Positions 40,870 through 54,093 of a stretch of DNA of 64,000 nt are shown piece by piece. This DNA is from Phoebastria nigripes (Eukaryota > Chordata > Aves > Procellariiformes > Diomedeidae). The first letter of the stretch is position 1, and every line of letters begins with the position of its first letter. Made by a program: the position numbers and the translations under genes. The DNA is taken from positions 826,657-890,656 of the forward strand of contig JAYKAV010001234.1 in the NCBI GenBank assembly GCA_035582835.1. Reading direction: 5' to 3'. The notes beneath the pieces are model-generated. The model worked only from the letters and a program-made list of their open reading frames with translations, was not told the origin of the DNA and did no database searches.

Positions 40870-41570
40870 CTAAAAACCTGACAGTAGGCTGTTCTGAATG
40901 GGAAAATGCTGTGCATGAAGATGATCATACTGGTGTTCCTCAGCTTTGCATTTGGGACCATTTTTATTTAGTATTTTAATTAATAGTGTTGGTACAAAAA
41001 GTAGGAGAGCACTCGCGGGAGTTCCTGACGACATAAGGAAGGCAGAGTCAGCATACGCAGAGGCTAGGTTTTACACAGGAATTTTATTTGTGGATGGTCT
41101 TGTTTAAAAGAATAATCAAAATAGATGAAAATTTAATAATACACAGCTACTAGTAATAAAATAAAAAGATTACTATAAGTCTTAGCCTTACCTGTGGCAA
41201 GTGACAGAGGAAAAAACCCTTCTCTTTATTAGTAAATCTAAAGCTGATCCCAAGTCACTTGTGTAACATGGTCATGAACATGGCAGTGCAATGCTAGGAC
41301 TTAGAGAGCAAGGTCAAGAGGAGGTAGAGAAGTATCAATACCATTGGGTAAGTTACCTCCTTTAGAACTCCGGTAATGAGTTTTTGTAAGTAATGATTTC
41401 CCGCACCAATACTGGTTTGAGGGACTACTATAAAAATATGAGGAATTGAAAGCCTATCTTTTGTAAGGAGAGTAGAAAGGTTGGCTTGTCTAAACAAAGG
41501 CTAACAAGAGAATTATTATTTAAGTACTTCAGGAGAACAAATACTCAGACAAGTGAGGAAGAAAGGAGAA
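40870..41570 (+). mobile_element. Ancient CR1-type LINE fossil, reverse transcriptase to C-terminal region
   Basis: Starting near a GGTGTTCCTCAG block at about 40,932 (GVPQ), the text continues in a shifted frame as LGPFLFSILINSVGTKS, matching the family's LGPLLFNIFINDLDTKSG. Later a block near 41,440-41,545 follows the 'NLSYERRLKELGLFSLTKRRLRGD' type region at nucleotide level (a GTTGGCTTGTCTAAACAAAGG stretch is the clearest part). The catalytic aspartates are lost and stops abound. The left limit is approximate. It is the third plus-oriented fossil of this class in the window and appears equally old. Confidence 0.78.
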
Positions 41571-44500
41571 AACAATGATCCAGGCTAAACAATATCTGCA
41601 TCACAAATCAATGGACAGAAACTGGTTGTAGTCAAACGAAAGCTGGAATAAGATTCTGTTACAGTCTTCCAAGAGGAGTTTCAGGAACAACTTATGTTTC
41701 TGACACTAAGCCTAATCCATTTGCCAAAGGGATTTATACTGATATGATTGCTTATGATAGAAATGGCTTGGACTCTTGACCCAGGAGGTCCCTCTTCTCT
41801 TTATTTCCTTGGCGATTTAACAGTGGATTTCCTCAGGGCTAGCGCAGTATCAGCAGTTATCAGACAGAAGATAATGTGCTACTTCAAATCTGATGACACA
41901 TGGCTGGAATTTTAATTATACACTGCAATTTTAGAAGGCTCTTAAACTCCTTTCAAAAGTCAGGCTGCAGTTTTTAAAATGGATTTGAGAGAGGTTTATC
42001 AGAAGTGAAATATTTCAAAATCACTACTCAGAATTCTTTAATTTTTATCATAAGATCACTTTAATACCAGTTAGTTGGTAAGTCCAGTGAAGAGTTTCTG
42101 GCATTTTGGTTCTCCCTTAAGCAATGGTTAGCAAGGTTACATTCTATCTCATTAAATTCACTTACAGTTTTATCCAAATACAGTACTGGTCATGGTGTCC
42201 TCCAAATATAAGACACTGAGCTGATAAACATCAATTCACCTTATAGGTGTTTGCATTTGAAGTAGGAATGAATATTTCACTTGGCAAACCCTCTGGGGTT
42301 CTTCAGATAAAAGCTATATAAAATGTGATCTGTCATATGATTAGTGTATCTTCATATGGGGTGCAAAATGTGAGTTATGTGCCACTTGCATTTTCCCCCG
42401 TGTATCAAGTCATCTTTCTGCATTTCGGTATCAAGGGACTTACAAGGTTACAACTCCTCCATAGTTTGATTTGAAGTTGACTTTTCATGGTAACTGTAAG
42501 AAAAATAAATGACGTGCATCTTCTGAAACAAAGAAATTTATGAAAGAAAATTACACTTGTTAAACTCTAGTTGTCATAGACGTCTGTACTCTGAGAAACT
42601 GCACAGAGTAAACAAACCATTTTGCTGTACAACCCTCAGCAGGCTACATTAATGAACAAAAAAACCCCCAAAGCCACTTTCTGTATCTGTAGCTTAGGAA
42701 CTTGGCTGGTGGTGTATATTCACATTCATTCAGATAATAAAACAATTTCCAGGGGAGATGAAGAAGTCAGATGATTACCAATGTCATTACAAAGATAAAA
42801 ACACATTTTTGAGCTTGAAAAACATAATTTCAAATGGAGGTTTTGGAAGGAAAAAACCCATGTAGTTTCCTACTAGGCATAGTTTACCTGTTCTGAGTTC
42901 AGAGCCTCCTAAGCATTAAAACAGTAAAATTGCCTTTCTGTGTTTTTATTGAAACAGAGCAACAAACACACACAAAAAAACCCCAAACACAAACTCCATT
43001 CAAATCTCAAGTTATGGAAACATAATGAACAGGCGTTTTTAGTCTGTTTTCCCATCAAAACAATGTACCATGAAAACAGATTTTGCTTGAAACAGTACTC
43101 CTATCTTTTGTCTTTTCCTTTTGTTCCACCCACAACCTGTTGGTTGATTTGAGAAGTCATCTAGATCCTATAAATTCACAAAATAGGTAGTCAGAGGGGA
43201 AAACACTGATGTACACACCCTCTTGGCAACAGCTGAGCGAGTCCTGATAAACAGATAAACACCACATGGAAAAGAAAAATTATGTTTTGAACCTGCACCA
43301 TATTAGATACTGTGGTCACTCAAGTGAGACCTGAATGCATAGGAAGATAACATTTTTATTAATACCAGTGCTTACAGAACTACTTCTCTGATGTCTCAGT
43401 ATAAATTAGTTTTTTTCAGTAAAGTATTTTTTTTATATATATTCTTAGGCAATTGCAAAACGCCATGCCCCATTGTGTAATATGCAATGCAGCCACAATT
43501 TAATTCCTGCAGAAATAATTTACTGATTTTACTCTACCAACAGGAGAGATGCTAATAAAAGTACCCAGAGGACTGGACCCAGTTAAGGAGAGCTCTGTGG
43601 GGGATGTGGGGGGTCATCACACCTGCCTCCCACTTTGAACTTCATAGCTCACAGCTGGGATACAGCTTCCTGCACAATTCATGCAAAAAAAGTCAGGCAC
43701 CTAAAAGCAGGTTTCACAGCAGGTAATATGTAGCGTGGTGCAATACTTATGGCAACCAACAGTGAAGACTGAAGAGTTTTTCTCAAATCACATCCGTTCC
43801 TGGTTTAACACACCCAGTTACAAACATGCATTTCAAACCTGAGAGATCTGGATTAAGGATATATCTGCACTGCACAGTGGCCCACAGTGTTAACAACTGA
43901 GCTAGTGCTGGAACTGGAAACAATTACCTACGTCAGTCAAGGGTTGCATGAACATTAATTAGCTTTGATGGTGGAAAAGTGGTTATGTATTTTATCTGAT
44001 AAAGAAGGCACAAGATATCAACAGCCCTAGCAACTGAAACCTTACATAAATGGCCTCCCTATTACTCCATAAAACTTTTTCTCCCTCTTATTCATTCTCT
44101 CCAGCCCCCTTGATCTTGTTTGGTTTTTTTTTCCTAGCCACCAGCAAATTTCTAACCTCATGGCAAGAGCACTTCCCTGACAAATGAGTGACAAAGGTTT
44201 AAAGTCCATGGAGCCCAGAAAAGACAAAGAACCTAGATCTACCACTGCCACATGGGGCACTCATCACCATTGCTCTCCCTTTCTGCTTTGATACTTCTTC
44301 NTGCTGATCTTAATGGTGTCTGTGCGTGCATCCCGCTAAGGTCAGATACCTCAGAGGCCACAAAGACAGCTGGGTTTATTAATCCCAAAGGGAGACGAAT
44401 ATGTACCAGGGCAGTAGGCAATTATTTCAGATTTCATGGAGTTCTCTCAGGAAGTGAGAGGTCAACTTATAATTACAATACCCTTCCCCTACTCCTATCC

Positions 44501-47109
44501 TTCTTTTGTAAGCAGTGGTTTCTCAGGAATGCTGGTAGGTGACTGTTTTTTATATGCATTTACATTCTGAACATGCCATGCAGGAAACCGGGGAATCAGT
44601 AAAAACTGTATTCTAGAAGTTATACAGCTTTCTTTTCCCAACTTCCAAAAAGGAAACAGTAGTTTATAGAGGAAGCACTCTCTTGTGGGCATATTAACTT
44701 TCTGAAGTTGTACTATACAACATTCTTGGATTAGAGCTCAAAGAATACTCAATGTCATCTTCTAGACAATGGTGGAATTTGGGTAGATTTCTTTCTCCAG
44801 ATAATGCATGGGAGATTCAGGTTTGCTTTAAAAAAGAAATAGAAGTACAAATTCACACATGCAGAGTGTAAAAACACATAAACATATGCCACAAAAAGTG
44901 TCCAAAGAATCCAACTTGACAATTAAATGGGAGCTCTGGAGGAAGGAACAAAAGGTTTCTTTCCTTCTACCTGCCCCCAAGAAGCCCCTGAAGCCAATTC
45001 TGCCCTCATGTATGTGCAACCTCACCTTCCTCACTGCAGCAAAATAGAGTCCCAGGTTCAAGTTAAATCAGCTCAGACAGAAGAAAGGGAAAAGCTGTTA
45101 TTTCTCGTGATCAGGAATCTAGTGCCTTTTGAGTACACCTCAGCTACTTAACTGATGGAGCTCCCGTTTCTCCCTGAGCATGCACATACTTTCAACACAC
45201 TTTCCCACTAAAATATTTTACAATGGAAATACAACTCTTAGTTTCATTTAGGCCTACAATAACCAAGTAACTTTTCTTTTAGTAGGGTCCTTAAAGGCAG
45301 TCCTTAGACTCCCTGGAAATCTCCAGATCACAAACTGATAACCGCGCTAAGTCAGAAAACGTGGTCTCTTCTCTATCTCTAGAACCCACAGGCTAGAGAC
45401 CTGGGAACTGAAAATGATGCCACATCATTTCCTTCCTCCTCATAGAGCCCTTCCATTTACCCATTAATTCTAACAGCAAATGGTTGCTTTGTTGCTGGAC
45501 TAACTTCCCCAGAACACTTAAACTGGCCACTATATTAATCCTTCACAGAGTGCTCTGAACAGAATGTTGAGTGCAAATAATAGCTATAAATTTACTATCA
45601 AATAAAGGATTTTCTTACTTAAAACATTCTGTAAAAAATAGAATAAACACAAACAAGATGGGTTCTTGTCCACTCTGCCATTTTTCTGATGTCTGTTCTT
45701 ATGCAGCTCTTCCAGTGGTTTTCACTGGAGGATGCCCTATGTCAGGCTGCACTTTAAAAGAACTGGATTTGGTTCTAGTGCTCTTTCAAGTTAGGGGACC
45801 CCAGACTTCCAATGCCCGCACTTCTTGTCTCAATTGCATTTCCTTTTTTAAATCATCCCATTGTCCTCTCTTGGTTGACTAACAGTTGAGACCTACCCAT
45901 TCTAGCTGTAAAGCTGTAGAGTTAGCTCTATGTTCATACACCATTTTTCATATTTTTTGCCTTACTGTACAAGAGACAGGATATGTGGTACTTAATAGTT
46001 TTTTTTTCTTGCCATATGGACTTTAGTTAATAATACAGAATTTGGACCATGAAACGTATTAAAAAGTTTTCCCTCCCCTCTCTGATTTACAGGAATGGAA
46101 CTGTCTGCCTATATGCAGAAGAGACACAGATAAACAAAGTTCAACCATACTTGAAATTTTTTTCTCTTTTTATGCTACTTAACTGGAAGATAGCTATTTT
46201 CCAGGAATTACATTTTATCAAGAACCTTTATTTTAGATTTGTGAAACTGCAATGAAACCAACGTGAATAAAGGAATTCTGAATACCCCAAGCCCTTACTT
46301 TCCCTGGCTTAAGTCAAAAAAACTCTTAAGGTTTCAAGAGAAAATTACACCAGAGGGGACCTCTTTAATCATAATCTTAATTTCTTATGGGAAAGAAAGG
46401 ATGAGCAGATACTAACATCACCAGCTGATTTCAATAGGTAGTAGAATCATTAACTTTTAAGTAAAAATGTTACCCGCTGAAGTTAAAAAAAAAAAAAAAA
46501 AAAAATCCAAAACCTGATTGTAAAAACTCCATGTAGTGCACAGTGGGCAGAGTAAGGGCTGAAGATTTGTCACTGGACACATGACTGAACTCTAAGTTAA
46601 AGTGCAGTCTAACCAGGTTTTTAGTCCTTAGGATCCTGTTTTTGAGAGCCCTTCACAGCAGGGACAGGAAAACTGGCAGTTCTGCAGCATCTGAGTTCAT
46701 CATAACCACACAACAGCAGCTGCAGGAACGTCCCTGTCTAAGGGTAAAGTCCTCATTAAGCAAAGCTTCTGGAAAGGCTTATCAGCTAGTTAAGAATTGC
46801 GGCTGTGTCCATCTCTAGCATATTTTCCAACAGTTTTCACTGAATATTGTCACTGCCACAAAGCTACCTCCTTCTGTGCTGAATCAGCGCTTCCAGAACA
46901 GACTTGTGTTTGGTATACAAACCCATCTGGCAAAGGTCCTGGTCAGAGGTCCTGCTTTTTGCATGAATGCAAAAGGAATTTATGCAGGGAGGAAAGAAAA
47001 AAGAATACAGGTCAGAAAAATAAAGATGAGAAGGCAGGAAAGAAAAATGAAAGTGCCACCTGAATCACAAAATGGAAGGTTAGGAACAGATTTCTAATGC
47101 TGGTCTGCA
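41571..47109. other. Non-coding stretch, nothing recognised
   Basis: AT-rich DNA with short frames on both strands. A 103-codon plus frame at 45,571-45,882 has no recognisable domain and no good exon borders. A 21-base poly-A tract is listed separately. Confidence 0.45.
46485..46505 (+). repeat. Poly-A tract
   Basis: Twenty-one A in a row, with no recognisable retroposon body upstream. Confidence 0.95.
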
Positions 47110-47260
47110 CACCAAACCTCCCCCCCAAGGCAAATCACTTAATTCTTCTAATTTCATTTTCCTCATTGGTGTACAACTTGCCTAATGGGAACTCTATAAA
47201 CAACTTGGTGCTCCTCAAAGTACTTTGAAGCTACAAAATACTTATTAATAAAGATGAGAC
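47110..47260 (+). mobile_element. MIR-like (CORE-type) SINE fossil
   Basis: The segment follows the second half of a MIR element: GGCAAATCACTTAA (47,129-47,142) for the GGCAAGTCACTTAA block, TTCATTTTCCTCATT (about 47,153-47,167) for CAGTTTCCTCATC, and CAAAGTACTTTGAAG (47,216-47,230) for the tail block before the TAAATA-like end. MIRs are tRNA-derived SINEs that spread before the mammal-bird split and are found decayed in bird genomes. The tRNA-like head is not visible. The call rests on remembered consensus and the spacing of three blocks. Confidence 0.55.
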
Positions 47261-48177
47261 TGAGATATAACGAAGGAGGACAGAAAAGAGCAAGAGAAGA
47301 GAAACTTAGAAGAATAATTAGAATAATTTGGAAAAGATTTTCAGATGATTGGAGCTACGGTGCAAGAATAAGAGAAAAGCCAAATAAAATAGATTCAGAA
47401 AAATGTAACAGCAAAATCCTTCCAGCCAAAACTGTCTACAAGAAATGACCACATAGAGGTTTGTATGTAACCTACTTGTGACTTTTTGGTATTTATTACT
47501 CATAATAAAGGTTTGCTTTCCTAATCCTAATTCATTTTCAAGAGCAGCAGATTAACAAGAAGAGATCACTATCAAGCTGAGTCTTCCAGATAATAATCTC
47601 TGCTAGCTCTAAATAATCACCGAAAGAGGAGCATAAAAGGAACCATAATAATTTCCTTTTAATGCTGTTGATGGGGAATATGCAGAAAGCTAACACAGAA
47701 AGGTGCTAGAATGCTGTATTTTCATAACAATTGGGGTTTTATCCTAAAATAAAACCAGTCAAATAAAAAAGTAATCTTATTTATTTCACCCTACAATGTT
47801 ATCCACATATAGAATTATTCAAGATAAGGGGAAAAATTATTGGTTGTCTATCGAGCAAGTTAAATCAGATTAAAATACTGTATGAATTTTAAGCAGAACT
47901 GTCCCTACACTCACTTATTTCAGGAGACTTTAATTCACTTAGAGAGAATTAAGCTAAAAGAACAAGGCTTACTGAATTCTCAGTAATGGGGTCCCCAAGT
48001 TAATCTATGCTGTGTTTTATGACTACTTTTCAAATTTGCTTAGGCCCCAGAAGTCACCTTCTTTTGACGAACGTTGAACACACAATGCTCACCTGCTGTG
48101 GCTGCTTATATGGCTGTTAACTTGGCTCCTGCCAAACCCAAATAGGTACCGCAAGTATTCAAGTCCCTAAATTTAAG

Positions 48178-48224
48178 TATATGTACATATGTATGCATAC
48201 ATATGTATGCATACATACATATAA
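48178..48224. repeat. Alternating purine-pyrimidine palindromic repeat
   Basis: Repeated ATGT, ATGC and ATAC steps form nested palindromes such as TATGTATGCATACATA. The tract alternates purine and pyrimidine almost without break, so it can extrude a cruciform or adopt Z-like DNA. It is a compound (TATG/CATA)n microsatellite. Confidence 0.9.
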
Positions 48225-48576
48225 ACACACAGTTTTCTGTATTTTACTGAGAAAAATACAACACAATCTAAAACCCACATTCCTAAATTCTTAGAGATAT
48301 AAATTTAAATCATAAAACAAAAAGGAAAACTTAGCAAATATTTTACCTTACAACATCAGAGGAAGTTAAAAAGTAAGAGATGTTAAGAGGAACAGTACTG
48401 CCCATGTTACACAAAGAAACACCTGAAATCTGTGAAAAACAACACAAAAATATACTGGCCATTATACAAATCTATGCACTTGTTGGCAACAGACATTGTA
48501 TCTCTCAGTCCAGCATAAAGATCTCCTGCATCATGTTTACACAAATCTCATTAGATGCCCCTCATGACTGCCTGGC

Positions 48577-48593
48577 TTTTTTTTTTTTTTTTT
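48577..48593 (-). repeat. Poly-T tract
   Basis: Seventeen T in a row, equal to poly-A on the minus strand. No retroposon body was recognised next to it. Confidence 0.95.
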
Positions 48594-49140
48594 AAAGGAA
48601 TAGTGTTAGTTTTAGAGAATTTAGACAACTTGGGATGTCATCTTTCTATTGCTCACAACATAATTCTCATTCATCAGTGCAAGTTTTCTTTCCTGCAAGT
48701 ATGAACACAGTCTACCAGACTGTAAAGCAACTCTCAATTTGATTCACTGGTTAAACAAGCTTGAGAAAGAGAAAGAGGAACTGGCAATACCTTCTGTTTC
48801 TAGGTAATGCTGTGAGATCACTGCTTGGTGTTCGTAAGTATGCAGATAAACCTTCCCTTTCTGACACAGAGGGAAAAGAGTGAACCAAGCAGTGAGGAGC
48901 CTTCCAACTTCACATGTCTACAAGACAAACTCAGCAAATCTTGTTTGCCCCCTCAGATTTATTAGGTATTATTTACAAGATTTGTGTGCTACCACTGCCT
49001 GTCTTATGATGTCTTATACTCAGCTGGTCATCACTGCATTGCCTGGAACACAGAACTCCAGTCTATTAGCAGGCCAGGGAAGGAAAGCCATTCTAATCAG
49101 ATAAAACAACGGAGGCATGACAGACTCATATATTTTCAAA

Positions 49141-49167
49141 TCCCCCCCCCTTTTTTTTTTTCCTTCT
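49141..49167. repeat. Polypyrimidine tract C9T11
   Basis: Nine C followed by eleven T and a short CCTTCT. The pure pyrimidine strand can in principle form a triplex. Low-complexity DNA. Confidence 0.85.
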
Positions 49168-50431
49168 AACATCTGAAGATGGTACCTTCTCCTACTTTTG
49201 CAATCTCTTTCTTTTAAGATTGATTTATGGTAGCAATTTTCTTCCATCTGCATATCCATGAAAATTTGGGACCCAGCAGCAGAGCATAAGCTTATTCTAA
49301 AAATAAGGCNGCTTCACAAAAAAATGAAATCATATAAGAACACCCATGGTGAGCTACGAGTACATTACACAAAGCACAATAGGGACCCTATGGAACACAG
49401 CAGCCCTGAAGTATTCTAGGCACATTTTTATCCTTAGCAAGCAGATAAAAGATGATTCTTAGTTCTTAAATCTCTAAAGGATGAAAAGAAATTCACCTTG
49501 GATTAGGGTAAATACCATGTATGAAAAGAGATAGACAACAGATTTCTCTATGGGAGTCATTTTTCTCATGCACTTATTCTGATTTTTCTGTGGGTTCCTG
49601 TTAACTCAAATTAATGATTCATGACTGCTTTAAACATTTGCACTATTAACTTACTGGATCAGTAACAAGGAATTTAGAACTTCCTTTTGGGAAAGTAGAA
49701 AAAAGATGACCCACCAGCATTTACATGAAGGCTTTATGAGTTTTACATTTTGTGCTGGTTTTTTTGGCCATGTCCTATAGGTAAAGCATAAATAATTATC
49801 CAGACAAATTTTTAAACAACATACCAGATATCTAGGTACTGATAACAAAGTGAACATAATCTAAAAGCTANTAATACAACTTACTTTTTTAATGGAACTG
49901 GACTGCAAACTCCATGTATAGGTCTGCCTATGAATAAGGGAAAAAGTTATTTAGAATGTAAGTACATTCCCTGCAGTGCAAAATGAACGTGACCCAAAGC
50001 TACTACTCCTACAGCTGTCACCCCACTACAAGGTAGTTTTAAATGCCATTGTAGAGAGCACAGGTCCTGTATCACTGATGCCATGACTACAGATGCCAAG
50101 GCTGGATGTGGAGTTCAGACACTGAAGCTGTCAAGTCTGCTTCTTTCACAAGTACTAAATTCACATGGATTAAATTAATTTTTAATTTATTTTTAATACA
50201 GGAAAAATGTTCCTGGACTTTCACATTACTGGGAACTGATGAAACCCTTTCAGAGGGATGTGTATCTGTTAGCACAGCACGCACAGGCCAATTATTTTAA
50301 AAACTCCAGGAATAAACACCATTAAAAAGTTCCCTAATCTCAGAAAGTTCATCAGCATAGTTTTAAGTTCATGATTAGACATGACAGAGGTTAAGTAAGC
50401 ATCTACCATGAAAGGAATGCAGAGCCTGGAA

Positions 50432-50461
50432 GGTTTTTTGTTTGTTTGTTTGGTTGGTTTT
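50432..50461 (+). repeat. (GTTT)n-like short repeat
   Basis: A run of GTTT units decaying into GGTT units. Confidence 0.85.
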
Positions 50462-50863
50462 AATGTGTTGTGTATGGTTACTAGCTAATGAAGAGTACAA
50501 AATTCAACTATTTGCAGAGAAGCTGCAGTATAAAGAGTTCGAGAACAGTGATGACCTTGGAAAAATTGTGTTGCCCAGTCTATTTTAACGCTAAGAATTG
50601 ATGATTTTACCTTTTGCCATGTCCATGCAGAACTCTCACTGAACTTCCGAGAGAAGGCAAACTGCTGCAAATATCATAGTTATGATCCCACTGCAATTCT
50701 TTCCTCTCTTTTTTTTTTTTTGTGAACCTGGACCTAAACATGCATCTTGGTTAAATCCACAGGGACAGATGAAAGAGTGAAGACAGTCTGCCTTGCTAAG
50801 CTTGCATACAGAATAATTTCTTCACTATACGTCCAGACCAGTCTCTGTTAATATTTCCTCTAA

Positions 50864-50867
<4 letters not shown>

Positions 50868-50906
<39 letters not shown>

Positions 50907-50912
50907 ATTTTT

Positions 50913-50948
<36 letters not shown>
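50868..50948 (+). repeat. Double poly-A tract
   Basis: Thirty-seven A (50,868-50,904), a nine-base T-rich spacer, then thirty-five A (50,914-50,948), followed by more A-rich DNA to about 50,990. It is the longest homopolymer in the window. It could be the tail of a retroposed RNA or a slippage product, and its exact length is unreliable in most assemblies. Confidence 0.95.
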
Positions 50949-50950
<2 letters not shown>

Positions 50951-53900
50951 TTAAAAAAATACTCCTTAAAAAAAGAAGAAAAAAAAAAAGGCTGAGAATT
51001 GCTGCAATTCTGGTAGTTTGCTTCCTCTGCAGCTAAAACAGAAAAGTTCTGTTAACTTTCCTACATACCTAGAACACATTCTTTGATTTCTCATGCAAAA
51101 AGCTAGGTTATGATTATTGGAAAACTCTGATGAACTAGTAAGTCAAATACTTCTACAAATAAAAATTCTATGCAAGGAGGGGGACGCATAGAGGACCACC
51201 TTAGGCCCCTGCCATCATCTTTGTGGCAACAGTAAATCACACTATTAAATTGCAATTACTAGACACTGACATTCACTTGGCTCAAAAAGACATTTTTTTT
51301 GTAATTTAAGTGTCAGCTTAAACTTTATAGTGAAGGCATAACTTCAACTAAATGAAAGGAAGAAATTATCTGAATCAGTACTCTGAATTCACTTATCTGT
51401 ACCCCACTGTCCCAAGAGGGCCCAATCCATGCATCTCTGTTTCTACTTACTCTAAATGCTCTGGGTAGACTCGGAAGATATTTCAGACAGTTATTACTAA
51501 AGAACCTTATTCCTTTGGCAACAACTTGTTTCTTCAGCTGTGCTGTTGTTACATCATTAGTTAGCATTTCCTAGTCAACTTGGTCAGATGAAGGACCAGC
51601 TGCAAGAAAAGAAGTGGGTATTCACATTAGTCTTGGCAGCCTAACCACTGATAAGCAGCTCAGGTGTGTTATCATCTGAGATGATCTCATTTGCAGATCT
51701 GTAGGATCATCATCTTTGGATCCCTCAAGTTTCCTTCTTTCCTGTTTATTAATTCCAAATTATTCCTCCAAGTTTTTCCTTTCGATACATCTAAGAAAGC
51801 CAACCCTTTTGATCTGCTCTGCAAACCTTCTGTATGTGCTCACCCCTTCCCAGTCTTCTAGCCTCCAGGGAACAACAAAATTGTGCGGTGAGAAAATACA
51901 TCAGTACTGCCCCGAGAAGAGAGAAAGTGCGGATAGGACCTGAAAAGCCTTAACGCAGCAACAGGCTCCTTAGCAGCTCTGTGTAGGAACTGCAAAGTAA
52001 GCATGGAATCAGAGTGCATTTCCCTTCTATCTCAAAACAGTAAGCGATAGCAGCTGCTTCTCTTTGCAAAAGCAGTGAATGAATTTCCATTTCTAATGGT
52101 CTTTGGGGTTGTCAGCCACACTCTTGCTCCCTGAAGTAGGTGACACTACTTTGTTGCACAGAGAAATGGGAGGATTGACCTTAGACTGTCTGCTTGGATA
52201 TGAACCTTAACTGCTCAGTTTGACTTTAGTTTATAAACTATATTTTTTGCCTCCTGTACTGACCTAAATACTGCAATGTTTGGTTTACAAACATGTCATG
52301 GGAAAACTGGTTTTGTCCTTGCCCTACATTTCCCCTTCTCTTCCCAGTTTTGCATCTCTAATATATTTCCTTTACCCATATTATAGAAACTACTTGTTCA
52401 CATAAAATATTTTAGTCATTTGCTGGAATTCATAGGCTTGTGAATGGGCTTCATATCCCACTGTTTAAATGGTCAGCATTGAATCAATTTATTTATATTA
52501 AATAAACAATTTTCCATTAAAAAACATTTAAAATGCTATTGCTTTGATTAACATTTGTAAGGCTCTTTTTTAAAAAATAAAAATTCAGGCTGACAAGGAA
52601 AACTTTTGTTGCTACAGTTTATAATTTATAAAATAGAGAAAAACTCACCGCTTCTGACATTCATTTTCATTCCACTACCTTTTGTTCCATCAGACTATTC
52701 CCTCTGCACACCTGCTCTCTATCTCCATTTGTCTGATTAATTATCCTCACTTCTTCTCTACAGGCTTTGACAAGTTCCTCTTCCTTCTCCAGCTTCATCC
52801 CCATTTTTTGCCTTGTGTGGCTTAAATCTCCACCCTACATACGCTGGCTCCTCTCAAAATGAAACAACACGGAAACTACCAATAAACAGTCTTAAATAAA
52901 GTAACAATAAATAGCAGAACATCTTGGCTATATACCAATTTTTGGAGAATTTATAAATTAAGCAGTTTTATGAGTAGGAGCTGGCTGAGGAGTTTAGGTT
53001 TCCGTGTGATATGCACTCCCATGGAGAAACAGGCATATTCAAAGAGGTCTTTATTACAGCATTATACATCTTTTTCTTCCTTTAGATAACACAGTTAGAA
53101 ATAATTATCAATTGCGAATTTAATACAAATGCTGAGCAGTATTTTCTGTATGTCAGGGTATCACATAGGTGCGTCTCAGTTTATTTTTTTCAGCATCAGA
53201 GTTGCCTGGTAGCATACGCTATAATTAATTCTTCTCAGGATTTCCACAATTATTATTCCTCTCTTGTCCTGCTTTCAGTTTGTTGAATCTTGTCAAAAAA
53301 TCCTGCTGTTAAGCTAAAACATACCTGTGCTTTATCACTGACGTAGCTTTTAATATGGAAACTTTGTAGATTTTTTGTTAGCAAACAATTCAAAAGCAGA
53401 AATATAATCTTCACAAAGATGGNTCTGAGTGTTCCTTGACAGGTTACAGTAGAGAGGACCGAGATGGTCCAGCATTGAAAGTGCATCTGTGATATCTAGT
53501 TTTGTGTTGTTTCCTTCTCTGCCCAAAGTTCCTGTAACCTTTCCAAGTCTTTCAGTTCCAGATTCAGAAAGGTCAGTAAGTCCTTGAGTATCTTTGAAAT
53601 CAGAATAGTCTCACTATTCTACTTTCACCATTTCATAAGACTGGTAAGGGTTTGAGCATGATTATTGGATGGGCATTTTAGAAAAAGCACAGAGAGTATG
53701 TTTGGCAGCATACAGAGGGAGAGATATAACAGGTATTAGTCACCTATGTGAGGCATACCATTCGTTGTCTTTGTCAAAGAGGCAGAGAAGAGAAGGTAGG
53801 AAAATACTTAAAACTAATTTTGCACAGTCATTTACAAGCAATTGCATAGTCTTACATTCTCACCAGCAATCCTTTTCTTTTGCACATATCTAAACCAACC

Positions 53901-54071
53901 TGCACTTCTTAGACGCCCATTTGATTCTTTTTCCCTGGGGGTTTTGGCTATCTTCACAACCGATCTATTCTTTACATTTAACAAAGAGAGTCAAACCACA
54001 TATGTAGGTATGGTGAGATGTGGGTGCCCTGACAGAAAGATTTGGCCTCACATGTCCCACCTCCAGTTATA

Positions 54072-54093
54072 TTTTTTTTTTTTTTCCCCCCTC
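54072..54093. repeat. Polypyrimidine tract T then C
   Basis: A T-run followed by a C-run, like the tract at 49,141-49,167 but in the opposite order. Low-complexity DNA. Confidence 0.85.
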
